DNA of 64,000 bases, from the NCBI RefSeq assembly GCF_009901585.1, contig NZ_WXYO01000009.1, forward strand, positions 1-64,000. The letters are read 5' to 3'. A program made the position numbers and the translations under genes. This stretch comes from Poritiphilus flavus. GTDB taxonomy: Bacteria > Bacteroidota > Bacteroidia > Flavobacteriales > Flavobacteriaceae. This document shows positions 50,650 through 60,083 of the stretch, in pieces. How positions within the stretch are numbered: the stretch's first letter is position 1; each line of letters starts with the position of its first letter. The notes under the pieces were generated by a model. The model was not told the DNA's origin. It did not search any database and saw nothing but the letters and a program-made list of their open reading frames with translations.

Positions 50650-51945
50650 ATGTTACTGATCTATACCCATAAAATAACGCCACGCTTCAGCTACATAATG
50701 CGGCATCTTTTTACAAGGGTATTGGGGATAGATGTGACATTTGCTACCAAGGTCGAGGATTTCATCAAACATACCGGACCAAAAATTACCTATACCAAGC
50801 AGCCATTGCAGAATGAGTTTTTTGTTCGAAGCACGGATCTACTTTTTGAACAGGGCGTTAATGATTTCGATATTACAATGGGTGACTGGGAAGGGATACC
50901 TTGCTTTTTTACCACTGGTGAGCGAAGCAACCTGCCTTACGATATTTTCGCCGCCAGCTTTTATCTGATCAGCAGGTACGAAGAATACCTTCCACATCTG
51001 AAGGACCTTCACGGCAGATTCCCGCCAGGGGAAAGTTTCGCGAGCAAAAATGGCTTTCTGCACCTACCTGTAATCGATATTTGGGCATTTAAGCTTAAGC
51101 AAAGCCTGGTAAATCGATTTCCTCAGATTATAGCCAGCGACAGGTTTTACACTTTTAAACCCATAATCGACGTGACAACCTCTCATTGCTATTCAAACAG
51201 GGGGTTGTTTCGAGGTTTGGGGGGGCTATTGCTAGATCTGGGAACTTTCAAGTTCAAAAGGGTAGGGCAAAGGATACTGGTATGGTTCAACGCGAGAAAG
51301 GACCCTTATGACAACTTTTATCCCTTGATCGATCTTCATAAGAAATACGGTGTAAAAGCGATGTTCTTTTTTCAGTTCGCTTCCTATTCTACCTATGACA
51401 AGAACGTATCCCCCAACAACAATAACTTCAGATACCTGATCAAGTCTGTGGCAGACTACGGGGTTGTCTCCCTGGCGGCATCCTACAGTTCATTCAATAA
51501 TAACGAATTGCTTAAGACCGAAAAGAAAAGACTTTCAGAGGTGATCAACAGGCCGGTAAAGTATTCCAGGTTGCGTTACAATCGAGTGGATATACCTGCT
51601 ACCTACCGAAACCTGATAGAAACCGAATTTACAGACGATTACACCATGGGCTATACCCATGCAATTGGCTTTAGGGCAGGTACATGTAGCCCTTTCTATT
51701 TTTATGACATTGCCCTGGAGACCCAACAACCCATTAAGGTCCACCCGTTTGCGGTTCACGATTATGCACTTACCACGCTTAATACGGAGGAGGAGATCAT
51801 GCAAAAAATGGATCATATGTACCGGCAGATAAAGCAGGTGAACGGAAATTTTATTGCCATTTTTTCCAATGAATTGCTGGGTGGGGATCACAAAGTGGAC
51901 TGGATGGACCTCTATAACAAAGTGATACAGAAATACCATGTTTAA
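50650..51945 (+). CDS. Polysaccharide-deacetylase-like protein (DUF7033 type) lacking catalytic motifs
   Basis: A 431-residue protein from the ATG at 50650 (MLLIYTHKITPRFSYIMRHL). The N-terminal half matches the DUF7033 region common before a deacetylase barrel in Bacteroidota (FASKNGFLHLPVIDIWAFKL). The barrel part retains structure segments (FYPLIDLHKKYGVKAMFFFQ, TDDYTMGYTHAIGFRAGTCS, PFYFYDIALE), but the expected motifs differ: IIDVTTSHCYS stands where homologs have a Asp-x-Asp, SLAASYSS where HPSY is expected, and SRLRYNRVDIP where a RQHY/RQHF-type His is expected. It is probably a non-catalytic relative. It overlaps the next gene by 8 bp. Confidence 0.75.
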   Translation: MLLIYTHKITPRFSYIMRHLFTRVLGIDVTFATKVEDFIKHTGPKITYTKQPLQNEFFVRSTDLLFEQGVNDFDITMGDWEGIPCFFTTGERSNLPYDIFAASFYLISRYEEYLPHLKDLHGRFPPGESFASKNGFLHLPVIDIWAFKLKQSLVNRFPQIIASDRFYTFKPIIDVTTSHCYSNRGLFRGLGGLLLDLGTFKFKRVGQRILVWFNARKDPYDNFYPLIDLHKKYGVKAMFFFQFASYSTYDKNVSPNNNNFRYLIKSVADYGVVSLAASYSSFNNNELLKTEKKRLSEVINRPVKYSRLRYNRVDIPATYRNLIETEFTDDYTMGYTHAIGFRAGTCSPFYFYDIALETQQPIKVHPFAVHDYALTTLNTEEEIMQKMDHMYRQIKQVNGNFIAIFSNELLGGDHKVDWMDLYNKVIQKYHV

Positions 51946-52627
51946 AGGCGTAGTAACCGATATATTTTTTGACCTTGACCACACCTTGTGGGACTTTGAT
52001 AAAAATTCTGCTCTTACCTTTGAGCAGATCCTGCAAGCCCAAAATATTGTGGTTAATCTACCCGACTTTTTAGAGGTATATGTACGGCTTAACCAAGAGT
52101 ATTGGAAGTTGTACCGTGAGGAGCGCATCACTAAGTCTGAGCTGAGATATGGGCGATTAAAACGTAGTTTTGATGCCCTGGGTTATCCGATATCCGACAA
52201 CACGATCGACCTTTTGGCTCAGGAATACATAGCGCATCTTTCATCCTATAACAACCTCTTTCCAAACACTATTGAAATTCTGGAATATCTGAAACCCAAT
52301 TATCGGCTTCATATTGTTACCAATGGCTTCCAGGAGATACAAGAGAAGAAGCTCAGGAATGCGGACATTCTGGATTATTTTGACCAGGTCGTGAATTCAG
52401 AAATGGCAGGGGTAAAGAAACCAAATCCCAAAATTTTTAATTTGGCTTTGGAGAAGGCCGGGGTCTCCGCGCTAAACTCCCTGATGATAGGCGATAACCT
52501 GGAAGCAGACATACTTGGGGCACAAGCTGTGGGCTTTCATACCCTGCATTTTAACCCACAAGACGAACCGCTGCACGAATACTGTGAAATCATTCAGGAC
52601 CTTAGTGAAATAAAAAACTATTTGTAG
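51938..52627 (+). CDS. yjjG: YjjG family noncanonical pyrimidine nucleotidase (HAD)
   Basis: A 229-residue HAD phosphatase. Motif I is IFFDLDHTLWDFDKNSALTF (about residues 8-27, nucleophile Asp and Asp+2), motif II Thr is in LHIVTNGFQEIQEKKLRNAD, motif III Lys in MAGVKKPNPKIFNLALEKAG and motif IV in LMIGDNLEADILGAQAVGFH. An alpha-helical cap lies between I and II, the type seen in YjjG, which clears non-canonical and mutagenic pyrimidine nucleotides. Its start lies 8 bp inside the preceding gene. Confidence 0.9.
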   Translation: MFKGVVTDIFFDLDHTLWDFDKNSALTFEQILQAQNIVVNLPDFLEVYVRLNQEYWKLYREERITKSELRYGRLKRSFDALGYPISDNTIDLLAQEYIAHLSSYNNLFPNTIEILEYLKPNYRLHIVTNGFQEIQEKKLRNADILDYFDQVVNSEMAGVKKPNPKIFNLALEKAGVSALNSLMIGDNLEADILGAQAVGFHTLHFNPQDEPLHEYCEIIQDLSEIKNYL

Positions 52628-52711
52628 AGTTATATAAGATGAAATTAGATTGTAACATTTACCCAAAAATGGATGTCAACCCGAACACGATCATTTTAAA
52701 GGTACTCTACA

Positions 52712-53263
52712 ATGAAAAAAAACCTTCTATACCTCTTTGCGGTATTAACAATTGTTGCCAGTTTCAGTGGTTGTTCGGAAAAACAGGATTTTGATCAATT
52801 TGACGATCTTGACATCACTCCTACGGTCGAAGCGAGTATAATTTACATTGAATCTCCGGAAAACCTTATAAACCTTGCGGCTGGCATAAACTTTTTTACA
52901 GGCGATTTCAATTTCGATGCCTTTAATGAGGATTTTGTGGCAGAAAGAGTTTTGGAAGGCCTGGTGATCTACGAACTGGAAAATACCACAAGCAAACCTA
53001 TAGATGTCTCTTTCCAATTTCTGGATGCTGCGGGGAATATTCTGGACACCGAGTCCTTCTCCATTCCACCCGCACCCACAGCGGTACTACGCCGCGAAGT
53101 GGCCTACGGGGGAGCAACGGGAAGAAGTATTGATATTATTACGAATACCTCGGCGATCAGGGTAAACGCGATAAACCAGGGTGATAGTACCAGTGTTTCA
53201 AGTCTCCCCGACCCTAAAATAATCTTACGTTCAAGCGCCCAATTAAGGATTCGCCTAAAATGA
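52712..53263 (+). CDS. Lipoprotein of unknown function, first gene of a DUF5723 operon
   Basis: A 183-residue lipoprotein (signal to SFSGCSEKQD, Cys about residue 21). An acidic start (DFDQFDDLDITPT) is followed by a beta-rich domain with LEGLVIYELENTTSKPIDVS and LDAAGNILDTESFSIPPAPT, reminiscent of an immunoglobulin-like sandwich. No family name is recognised. Its last 4 bp overlap the start of the DUF5723 gene (ATGA), so they are translationally coupled and likely act together at the outer membrane. Confidence 0.85.
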   Translation: MKKNLLYLFAVLTIVASFSGCSEKQDFDQFDDLDITPTVEASIIYIESPENLINLAAGINFFTGDFNFDAFNEDFVAERVLEGLVIYELENTTSKPIDVSFQFLDAAGNILDTESFSIPPAPTAVLRREVAYGGATGRSIDIITNTSAIRVNAINQGDSTSVSSLPDPKIILRSSAQLRIRLK

Positions 53264-54717
53264 AAAGAATCCATCTATTTTGTTTTGCCTTATTTATAGG
53301 GTGCTCAGGATTGTTTGCTCAGAATAAACAGCTTCTATACGATTTTGTAGAAATACCCCAGGCATTGATGGTCAATCCTGGAATGCAAACCGACTTCAAA
53401 TGGTATGCGGGGGTTCCCTTATTGTCCGGACTTTCCGTACAGGCGGGTACGAGTGGGTTGAGTGTACATGACATATTCGCTGATGACGGCCTTGATATTA
53501 ATGACAAGGTAAGAGAACGTGCGGTTTACGGGCTGAATACACGGGATATGATCGGAACAACAGTTCAGATAGAACTGTTAAGCGGAGGTTTTAGGCCCGC
53601 CAACCGCCCAAAGGACTTCTATTCCTTTGGGATCTATCACGAGACGGATTTTGTCAATTACTGGCCACAGGACCTGGCGTTTTTGGGCTACGACGGTAAT
53701 GCCAATCAGTTGGGAAGACGGTATCGGTTGGATGACCTGAAATTAAGGGGTGAAATATTAAATGTCTTTCATTTTGGGATCAACAGGGAGGTCAATCCTA
53801 ATCTTACGGTAGGAGCACGCGCTAAGATCTATTCAGGGATCCTGGATTTCAACAGTACGGCCAACGAAGGTTATTTTGTTACCAATGAGGGTCAGGAGAA
53901 TTTGTTAAGCAGTACCCTGGTCTCCGATATGCAATTGCGTACCTCCGGATATGAGGAGATCAAAGAAGCCCTGGACGACGACGTACCGGGAGACAACGGT
54001 ACCAGACTAAGGGATGTTTTTGTTAAAAGGGGCTTTTTGGGTGGTGACCTCGGGCTCGGACTTGACTTGGGTTTCAGTTACAACCTCAATGAGCAGACCA
54101 CCATCACAGGTAGTGTGCTGGATATAGGCTTTATTTACCACTATTCCGACCCGAAAAATTATACGCTTGAAGGACAAGCCACAACCGAAGGGGTACGGAT
54201 CATTCTGCCCAATGCCCTTGTAAATCCCAGCGGGGATTTCTGGCAAGACCTGGTAGATGAGATAGAAGAACTTGTTCCCTTTGAGGATAACACGAATAGT
54301 TATATCAATTTCAGGCCAACTAAACTCTACGGGTCCATCCGGTACAGCTTTGGCGAACCAGACGGGACAGCTGAAAACTGCAACTGTGATTATCGCGTCT
54401 CAGGAAGCCGCAGCAGTGGTATCAGGTACAGGAACAGTCTTGGAGGCCAGCTATTTGTAATTAACCGTCCCAGAGGGCCACAGGCCGCGGTGACCGCATT
54501 CTACCAGCGCCGTTTCGGCAGGGCGCTTTCTTTGAAGGCTACTTACACCGCTGATAAGTTCACATTTACCAATGTTGGCCTGGGGTTAAATATGCAGGCC
54601 GGACCGGTTAACCTATACCTAATGGCCGATAATTTATTGGCCTATCAAAATATTGCTGACAGCAATTACGCTTCTTTTCAATTCGGATTAAATATTATAT
54701 CTTGGGATCGGAATTGA
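53260..54717 (+). CDS. DUF5723 family outer-membrane beta-barrel protein
   Basis: A 485-residue exported protein (signal MKRIHLFCFALFIGCSGLFA to Gln). The DUF5723 pattern is visible in YDFVEIPQALMVNPGMQTDF (about residues 27-46), VPLLSGLSVQAGTSGLSVHD, ALKSRFFKYR-like aromatic strands, FGLNREVNPNLTVGARAKIY and SYNLNEQTTITGSVLDIGFI. A Cys pair (CNCDY) stands in a loop near residue 370. Family members are predicted barrels of unknown function, widespread in Bacteroidota. It is coupled to the lipoprotein before it and 13 bp ahead of the secreted protein after it. Confidence 0.88.
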   Translation: MKRIHLFCFALFIGCSGLFAQNKQLLYDFVEIPQALMVNPGMQTDFKWYAGVPLLSGLSVQAGTSGLSVHDIFADDGLDINDKVRERAVYGLNTRDMIGTTVQIELLSGGFRPANRPKDFYSFGIYHETDFVNYWPQDLAFLGYDGNANQLGRRYRLDDLKLRGEILNVFHFGINREVNPNLTVGARAKIYSGILDFNSTANEGYFVTNEGQENLLSSTLVSDMQLRTSGYEEIKEALDDDVPGDNGTRLRDVFVKRGFLGGDLGLGLDLGFSYNLNEQTTITGSVLDIGFIYHYSDPKNYTLEGQATTEGVRIILPNALVNPSGDFWQDLVDEIEELVPFEDNTNSYINFRPTKLYGSIRYSFGEPDGTAENCNCDYRVSGSRSSGIRYRNSLGGQLFVINRPRGPQAAVTAFYQRRFGRALSLKATYTADKFTFTNVGLGLNMQAGPVNLYLMADNLLAYQNIADSNYASFQFGLNIISWDRN

Positions 54718-54730
54718 TATAATACCCTTC

Positions 54731-55624
54731 ATGAAAAAGCTTTTTTTCTGTGCCTTCATGGCCGGAGTCTTCCTAAGTCAAGCACAGTCTCCTCTTGATC
54801 CTTATAAGTACGTTATCGTCCCTAAAAAGTTCTCAGCGTTCAAAAATGAAAATCAACATCAGACAAGTACCCTTATTAAATATCTGCTTACGCAAAGAGG
54901 TTATAATGCAGTGTACGAAGGTGACCTTCCGGCAGATCTTGCCAGTGACAGATGCCTTGGCGTTGTAGCGCACTTAGAGGACAATTCTTCGCTTTTTGCG
55001 ACAAAGACAAGCCTGACATTCGAAAATTGCGAGGGTAAAGAGGTTTTTATTACCAAAGAAGGACGGAGTAAGGAGAAGGAGTATAAGGCGTCCTATAGTG
55101 AAGCCATTCAAAATGCCTTAGAGTCCTTTGACGGGATGGAATACGTGTATACCCCAAAAAACAAGGATGCAGACCCTGCACCTATAACGGTTAGCTTTAA
55201 GAACGATATCAAAAACCTGGAAAAGGAAACGACTAAAGAAGTGGCGCAGGAAGCAACAACCGAAGCTGATCCGGTGGTAAAACAGGTAGCGACACCGGAG
55301 GAACAAAGTTATGAGAACAAGGCACCGCAGCCTTCTGCCATGACAAAGGCGGACAGCCCTATGGTCGCAACTTCCACATTGGATCCGGCTAAGATCACCG
55401 TAATGGATGAGGTTTGGTATGCCCAGGAATTGGCAAACGGATATCAGCTGGTAGACAGCGCTCCGAAGATCCGGCTAAAATTAATGCGAACTTCCATGCC
55501 GCAAGTATATTTTGCGGAAAATGAAGAAGTAAGGGGCATGGTTTACCAAAAAGGCGGAAAGTGGATTTTTGAATACTACGAAGAAGGCGAACTTAAAGCG
55601 AAAGAACTCAAGCTAAAATTCTAA
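54731..55624 (+). CDS. Secreted protein of unknown function, third gene of the DUF5723 operon
   Basis: A 297-residue exported protein (MKKLFFCAFMAGVFLSQAQS). An N-terminal domain (about residues 20-140: YKYVIVPKKFSAFKNENQHQ, LLTQRGYNAVYEGDLPADLA, KEYKASYSEAIQNALESFDG) recurs, from memory, in flavobacteria as an uncharacterised conserved protein. A charged, Thr/Glu/Gln-rich linker (about 160-215) leads to a C-terminal strand domain ([40 protein letters not shown]). Two domains tied by a flexible linker suggest it bridges partners in the periplasm. It overlaps the convergent rarA stop by 4 bp. Confidence 0.82.
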   Translation: MKKLFFCAFMAGVFLSQAQSPLDPYKYVIVPKKFSAFKNENQHQTSTLIKYLLTQRGYNAVYEGDLPADLASDRCLGVVAHLEDNSSLFATKTSLTFENCEGKEVFITKEGRSKEKEYKASYSEAIQNALESFDGMEYVYTPKNKDADPAPITVSFKNDIKNLEKETTKEVAQEATTEADPVVKQVATPEEQSYENKAPQPSAMTKADSPMVATSTLDPAKITVMDEVWYAQELANGYQLVDSAPKIRLKLMRTSMPQVYFAENEEVRGMVYQKGGKWIFEYYEEGELKAKELKLKF

Positions 55625-56898
55625 AGCTCATATTTGTCTTTCCATCGGTTTTCTAAAAACTCTTTGATGGCTTTTTCCCTGGAATTTTTGCCGGGGATGT
55701 AAAAGGACGTCCCGGAGATCTCTTCCGGCAGAAACTCTTCCGCTACGAAATTATTGGTATAGTCATGTGCATACTTGTAGTCTTTCCCATAACCCAGGTC
55801 TTTCATGAGTCGGGTAGGGGCGTTCCGCAGGTTTAATGGAACGGACAGGTCGCCGGTTTCCTCCACTTTCTGCTGTGCTTTTTTGATGGCAACATAGCTG
55901 GCGTTGCTCTTCGGAGAGGTAGCCAGGTATACCGCACATTGACTCAGAATGATCCTGGCTTCAGGATATCCTATGGTGCTTACCGCCTGAAAAGTAGCAT
56001 TCGCGATGACCAGGGCGGTTGGATTTGCCAATCCGATATCTTCGGATGCCAGTATTACCAGGCGTCTGGCGATGAATTTCACATCTTCACCTCCGGCAAT
56101 CATCCTGGCCAGCCAATACACAGCCCCGTTAGGATCACTGCCGCGTATGGATTTGATAAAGGCCGAAATAATATCGTAATGCTGCTCTCCGGTTTTGTCA
56201 TAGAGCACAGTGTTTTTTTGCACTTTACGCATTACCAGTTCATCCGTGATACGTATGGGGTCTTTTTCCTCGGAGTTTACAACCAGCTCAAAAATGTTGA
56301 GAAGTTTACGCCCGTCCCCACCTGACAGCCTGAGCAGTGCCTCGGTTTCCTCCACTTCAATCTGCCTGGACTTCAATATCTCATCTTCCCTTAAGGCCCT
56401 ATTGAGCAAGGCCTCCAGGTCTTCCTTACCAAAGGAATTCAAAACATATACCTGACAACGGGAAAGAAGAGCCGGGATAACTTCAAAACTCGGATTTTCC
56501 GTGGTGGCCCCAATGAGGGTGATCCAGCCTTTTTCTACAGCACCAAGCAGGGAGTCTTGCTGAGACTTGCTGAAACGATGGATTTCGTCAATGAACAGAA
56601 TAGGGTTTTTGGCGGTGAACAAACCGCCGCTTTGCTTGGCCTTCTCTATTACTTCCCGAACATCTTTTACACCACTGCTTATAGCGCTGAGCGTGTAAAA
56701 TGGTCTTTGGCTTTCATTGGCAATGATCTGGGCAAGGGTTGTTTTACCGGTGCCCGGCGGACCCCAGAAAATAAGGGAGGGGATCTGTCCGGTCTTTATC
56801 TGATGCGTAAGCGAACCCTCTTTGCCCACTAAATGGGGCTGGCTGATATAATCCTCAAGCGTTTTTGGACGTACGCGTTCTGCCAGTGGTTCGTTCAT
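55621..56898 (-). CDS. rarA: Replication-associated recombination protein A (RarA/MgsA)
   Basis: A 425-residue AAA+ ATPase. [20 protein letters not shown] begins the protein; Walker A is [20 protein letters not shown] (about residues 44-63), Walker B is [20 protein letters not shown] (about 95-114), sensor 1 is [20 protein letters not shown], and [15 protein letters not shown] plus the C-terminal MGS domain ([20 protein letters not shown]) are typical of RarA. It acts at stalled replication forks. It starts 208 bp from the rhomboid gene, which points away. Confidence 0.95.
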   Translation of the reverse strand: MNEPLAERVRPKTLEDYISQPHLVGKEGSLTHQIKTGQIPSLIFWGPPGTGKTTLAQIIANESQRPFYTLSAISSGVKDVREVIEKAKQSGGLFTAKNPILFIDEIHRFSKSQQDSLLGAVEKGWITLIGATTENPSFEVIPALLSRCQVYVLNSFGKEDLEALLNRALREDEILKSRQIEVEETEALLRLSGGDGRKLLNIFELVVNSEEKDPIRITDELVMRKVQKNTVLYDKTGEQHYDIISAFIKSIRGSDPNGAVYWLARMIAGGEDVKFIARRLVILASEDIGLANPTALVIANATFQAVSTIGYPEARIILSQCAVYLATSPKSNASYVAIKKAQQKVEETGDLSVPLNLRNAPTRLMKDLGYGKDYKYAHDYTNNFVAEEFLPEEISGTSFYIPGKNSREKAIKEFLENRWKDKYEL

Positions 56899-57106
56899 GG
56901 CGTAAAATTAAGAAATGAACCTCAATTAATGCTTTGGCTGCGGGATTAGTTCAATAATCTGTTCGAATACATTGTGGTGAAACCTCCTTCGCTAAACCCC
57001 TTATTTTTTAAGGATGGACGGCAGATTTCCCAAAAAAGCAAATGACAATTTATCAGGTTTAAGGGTTGTGGCCGACTAATTGCATTCTAAGTTGTAAATT
57101 CAGGTT

Positions 57107-57853
57107 GTGTCAGACGAGAGATATTTCCGCTTTTCCAATCGGGTGCTCATTGCCCCGATGTTGTCTATATTGCTTATCTGGTCTGTTTTCTGGTTTGAGA
57201 TCCGATTTCAGGTAAATCTGAATGATCTTGGGATCTATCCCAGAACACTATCCGGGCTGAAAGGTATTCTCTTAAGTCCGGTACTTCACGGTTCCCTGGA
57301 GCATTTATACAATAACACCCTACCACTGTTGATTTTAATGGCATCACTCTTCTATTTTTACCGGGATGTTGCCCTAAGGGTTGTGTTGATTGGCATTCTG
57401 TTCTCAGGGATACTTACCTGGATAATCGGAAGGCCTTCGTTCCATATAGGTGCAAGCGGGGTAATTTATGTGTTGGCAAGCTTTATTTTCTTCAAAGGGA
57501 TCTTTACCAAACACTACAGATTGGTGGCACTTTCCATGATGGTGGTTTTTCTCTACGGGGGCTTACTTTGGTATATCTTTCCTATAAAAGAAGGGATATC
57601 CTGGGAAGGACACTTGAGTGGTTTTATTACCGGCCTGTTACTTGCCGTATTTGTTAAAACAAGCGTACCCAAACCCGTAAAATATGTCTGGGAGAAAGAG
57701 GACTACAACGAGGAACAGGACGACTTTCTTAAACATTTTGACGAAGACGGGAATTTTATTGAGAATATTGATGAGGAAACCGGCGATGCGAATGCTGAAA
57801 TTAAGATCACCTATCACTACAAGAAAGACAGGAAATCACCGGATGAGAAATAA
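57107..57853 (+). CDS. Rhomboid family intramembrane serine protease
   Basis: A 248-residue protein with a GTG start at 57107 (MSDERYFRFSNRVLIAPMLS). Six membrane helices lie in residues about 10-195. The catalytic Ser is in FHIGASGVIYVLASFIFF (about residue 125) and the catalytic His in SWEGHLSGFITGLLLAVF (about 172); the conserved Asn of the oxyanion site is in LEHLYNNTLPLLILM. The C-terminal 55 residues are soluble and acidic (DYNEEQDDFLKHFDEDGNFI). Rhomboids cut membrane proteins within the bilayer; the substrate is unknown. It converges on rlmB with a 9-bp gap. Confidence 0.93.
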   Translation: MSDERYFRFSNRVLIAPMLSILLIWSVFWFEIRFQVNLNDLGIYPRTLSGLKGILLSPVLHGSLEHLYNNTLPLLILMASLFYFYRDVALRVVLIGILFSGILTWIIGRPSFHIGASGVIYVLASFIFFKGIFTKHYRLVALSMMVVFLYGGLLWYIFPIKEGISWEGHLSGFITGLLLAVFVKTSVPKPVKYVWEKEDYNEEQDDFLKHFDEDGNFIENIDEETGDANAEIKITYHYKKDRKSPDEK

Positions 57854-57862
57854 GAAGGTGTT

Positions 57863-58600
57863 TTAAGCTAAACGTTGTCGTAACACTTCGTACAAAAATA
57901 CCCCACAAGCCACGGAAACATTAAGGGAAGCGATTTCTCCCAACATGGGAAGTCTGGCCATATGGTCCACAGTTTTTAGCACCGATGGAGAAACACCTTT
58001 ATCTTCTGCACCCATGACAATGGCCAGAGGTACATTTAACGGAATGTCGTACAACGTATCCTTGGTTTTCTCAGTGGCGGCGACAACACTTAGCCCGGAT
58101 GACTGAAGATAAAAAATGGCATCTTTGAGGTGGTCAACCTTAGCGATAGGTATTTTAAAAGCGGCGCCTGCAGAAGTTTTTATGGTATCTGCGGTAAGCG
58201 GGGCAGAGCCGTGTTTTGGAATAATGATCCCATCTACTCCGGTACATTCTGCCGTCCTGATAATGGCCCCAAAGTTGCGAACATCCGATAGCTGGTCCAA
58301 AAGGAGAAATAAGGGAAGTTTTCGCTCCTCGATCACCTTTTCAACCAGATCCTCAAACTGGTGAAAGGCAATGGGCGAAATGCTGGCAACAACCCCCTGA
58401 TGATTTTCCGTGCTAAGGCGATTTAGCTTCTCTACAGGAACATAGGAGGTACTTATTCCCTTTCGGCGAACCAGGGTTTCCAATTCTTTGGATAGCTCTC
58501 CTTTGAGTCCTTTTTGAATAAATACTTTGTCTACAGGCTCTTCCGCATTGATTGCTTCAATAATAGCCCTTATGCCATAAATCCTATGGTGTTCTTTCAT
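57863..58600 (-). CDS. rlmB: 23S rRNA (guanosine(2251)-2'-O)-methyltransferase RlmB
   Basis: A 245-residue SPOUT methyltransferase. The N-terminal substrate-binding domain has YGIRAIIEAINAEEPVDKVF, and the SPOUT domain has LFLLLDQLSDVRNFGAIIRT (about residues 97-116), ADTIKTSAGAAFKIPIAKVD, AIVMGAEDKGVSPSVLKTVD (about 188-207) and LNVSVACGVFLYEVLRQRLA. These are the three TrmH/SpoU motifs. It methylates the P-loop guanosine of 23S rRNA. Confidence 0.94.
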   Translation of the reverse strand: MKEHHRIYGIRAIIEAINAEEPVDKVFIQKGLKGELSKELETLVRRKGISTSYVPVEKLNRLSTENHQGVVASISPIAFHQFEDLVEKVIEERKLPLFLLLDQLSDVRNFGAIIRTAECTGVDGIIIPKHGSAPLTADTIKTSAGAAFKIPIAKVDHLKDAIFYLQSSGLSVVAATEKTKDTLYDIPLNVPLAIVMGAEDKGVSPSVLKTVDHMARLPMLGEIASLNVSVACGVFLYEVLRQRLA

Positions 58601-58666
58601 TTGCTGAACTAAGGTATTAGGAAATATTTTCCTGAGAATGGGGCAATATACGAATATTGATCCCTA

Positions 58667-60007
58667 TTACAGTCCCAATGCCTGGATTTCCGGAGCATCT
58701 TTGTCATAATGATAAGCCCGCCAGAAGAATCCGTTTTGACTGAACTTCCAGACCACCTCCCCATCCCGGGTCACTTCCCAAATCCCAAAGTCACCTTCGG
58801 TGATCATCACATTGCCATTGGGTAGTTTTACGGCTCCCGAAACCCTTGGAGCAAAAAGATCAGGGTCAGTAAAGCTCCATACAACCTCTGGTTCGTTATC
58901 CACTCCGCTTTCCAAGCTGAAGGTTTCCGGCATCTGCAGTTCATACACTATGGACTGATCAACCTCTTCCGCCATACGGTTTGAGAATATGAGCATTCTT
59001 CCGAGGTCTTCGCCGGAGAGAAGATTGGGGAAATGATTGTTGTAAAACAAACGCTCTCCTGCAGTATTCTTATAGGCCTCAGGATTTCCAAATCTATAGA
59101 TCAGGTCGCCTCCTTTGCCGTAATTCCCACCGGAATCGGAGGCAGCTTCTGCCGTGGTCGTGCTGTGATCTATCACCCATACTTCGTGATAGAAGTTGAC
59201 ACTAATAAAGATGAGGTCGTTCACCGCATCATAGGCGATACCGTTGGCATGCATAATATCGCCTTTCTCATTTGGGACATAGTTAAGGTCAATCAATTGT
59301 GGATTTCCAGAGATCACCCCAAAGTTTTCTTTAGTATCGTCAATATCCTGTATCAGATGGTCCCAGGCATGCCATTCCCAGACAATCTCATCAGTTTGCG
59401 GGTTTACCTCTATTACAGCCTCCGGAAAGAGATCAATACCGAGATCAGATCCTGCCATTTCCGCTTCCTCCAGGCTGCGCTTTTCCCACACCAGGGCTAT
59501 GACGTTACCGTTGGGTAAAAGTTCTGCATCGTGATGGGTTTCCGCATCTTCTGAAGAGTAATTGAAATTCCATTCAATCTTGTTATCCGGAGCGATGAAC
59601 TGTAGTTTTCCGCCCTGGCCACCAAGGGTTATCTTAGGGTCATCTGCTTCCAAAGAGGCCAGTAAATTGCCATTGGGAAGTAAAAATACGTCGTTACCGA
59701 TATTGTTGCTGAGCTCCCATTCCTGCAGCAAATTAGCTTCCTTATCCATAAGATAAACCCGGTTAGCCGCCGCATCGTTCACAAGGACGTAATTATCTGC
59801 GGTAAGTTCGGGATTCAGCGCTTCGATGACCCCCAGAGGGTCTTCCTCTTCCTCCTCCTCCGGATCCGGATCATCCATGCCCGTATCCTGATCCGGTATA
59901 ACTTCTGGTTCGGGTACAGGACTGTCGTCACTGGAACAGGACAAAGTACTGAGGGAAATGGCCAAAACGATGACCAGAGAACACAGCAAACGAGATAAAC
60001 GCCTCAT
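58667..60007 (-). CDS. Arylsulfotransferase-like beta-propeller lipoprotein
   Basis: A 446-residue lipoprotein (signal to LSTLSCSSDD, Cys about residue 24) with a highly acidic, Pro/Asp/Glu-rich linker (about 28-58) that would extend it from the outer membrane. The body is a six-bladed propeller of the arylsulfotransferase/ASST-like type: NDVFLLPNGNLLASLEADDP, HHDAELLPNGNVIALVWEKR (about 155-174), IVWEWHAWDHLIQDI, MHANGIAYDAVNDLIFISVN and YNNHFPNLLSGE. His residues at the propeller centre are retained (HHDAEL, WHAWDH, MHANG), so activity is plausible; donor and acceptor are unknown. Confidence 0.82.
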   Translation of the reverse strand: MRRLSRLLCSLVIVLAISLSTLSCSSDDSPVPEPEVIPDQDTGMDDPDPEEEEEEDPLGVIEALNPELTADNYVLVNDAAANRVYLMDKEANLLQEWELSNNIGNDVFLLPNGNLLASLEADDPKITLGGQGGKLQFIAPDNKIEWNFNYSSEDAETHHDAELLPNGNVIALVWEKRSLEEAEMAGSDLGIDLFPEAVIEVNPQTDEIVWEWHAWDHLIQDIDDTKENFGVISGNPQLIDLNYVPNEKGDIMHANGIAYDAVNDLIFISVNFYHEVWVIDHSTTTAEAASDSGGNYGKGGDLIYRFGNPEAYKNTAGERLFYNNHFPNLLSGEDLGRMLIFSNRMAEEVDQSIVYELQMPETFSLESGVDNEPEVVWSFTDPDLFAPRVSGAVKLPNGNVMITEGDFGIWEVTRDGEVVWKFSQNGFFWRAYHYDKDAPEIQALGL

Positions 60008-60083
60008 ACGGGATACATTAACTTACGTTACTAATCCCTTAAAAACCAGACTGTCTCTCCCTATTTTTTAAGGTAAAATGATA

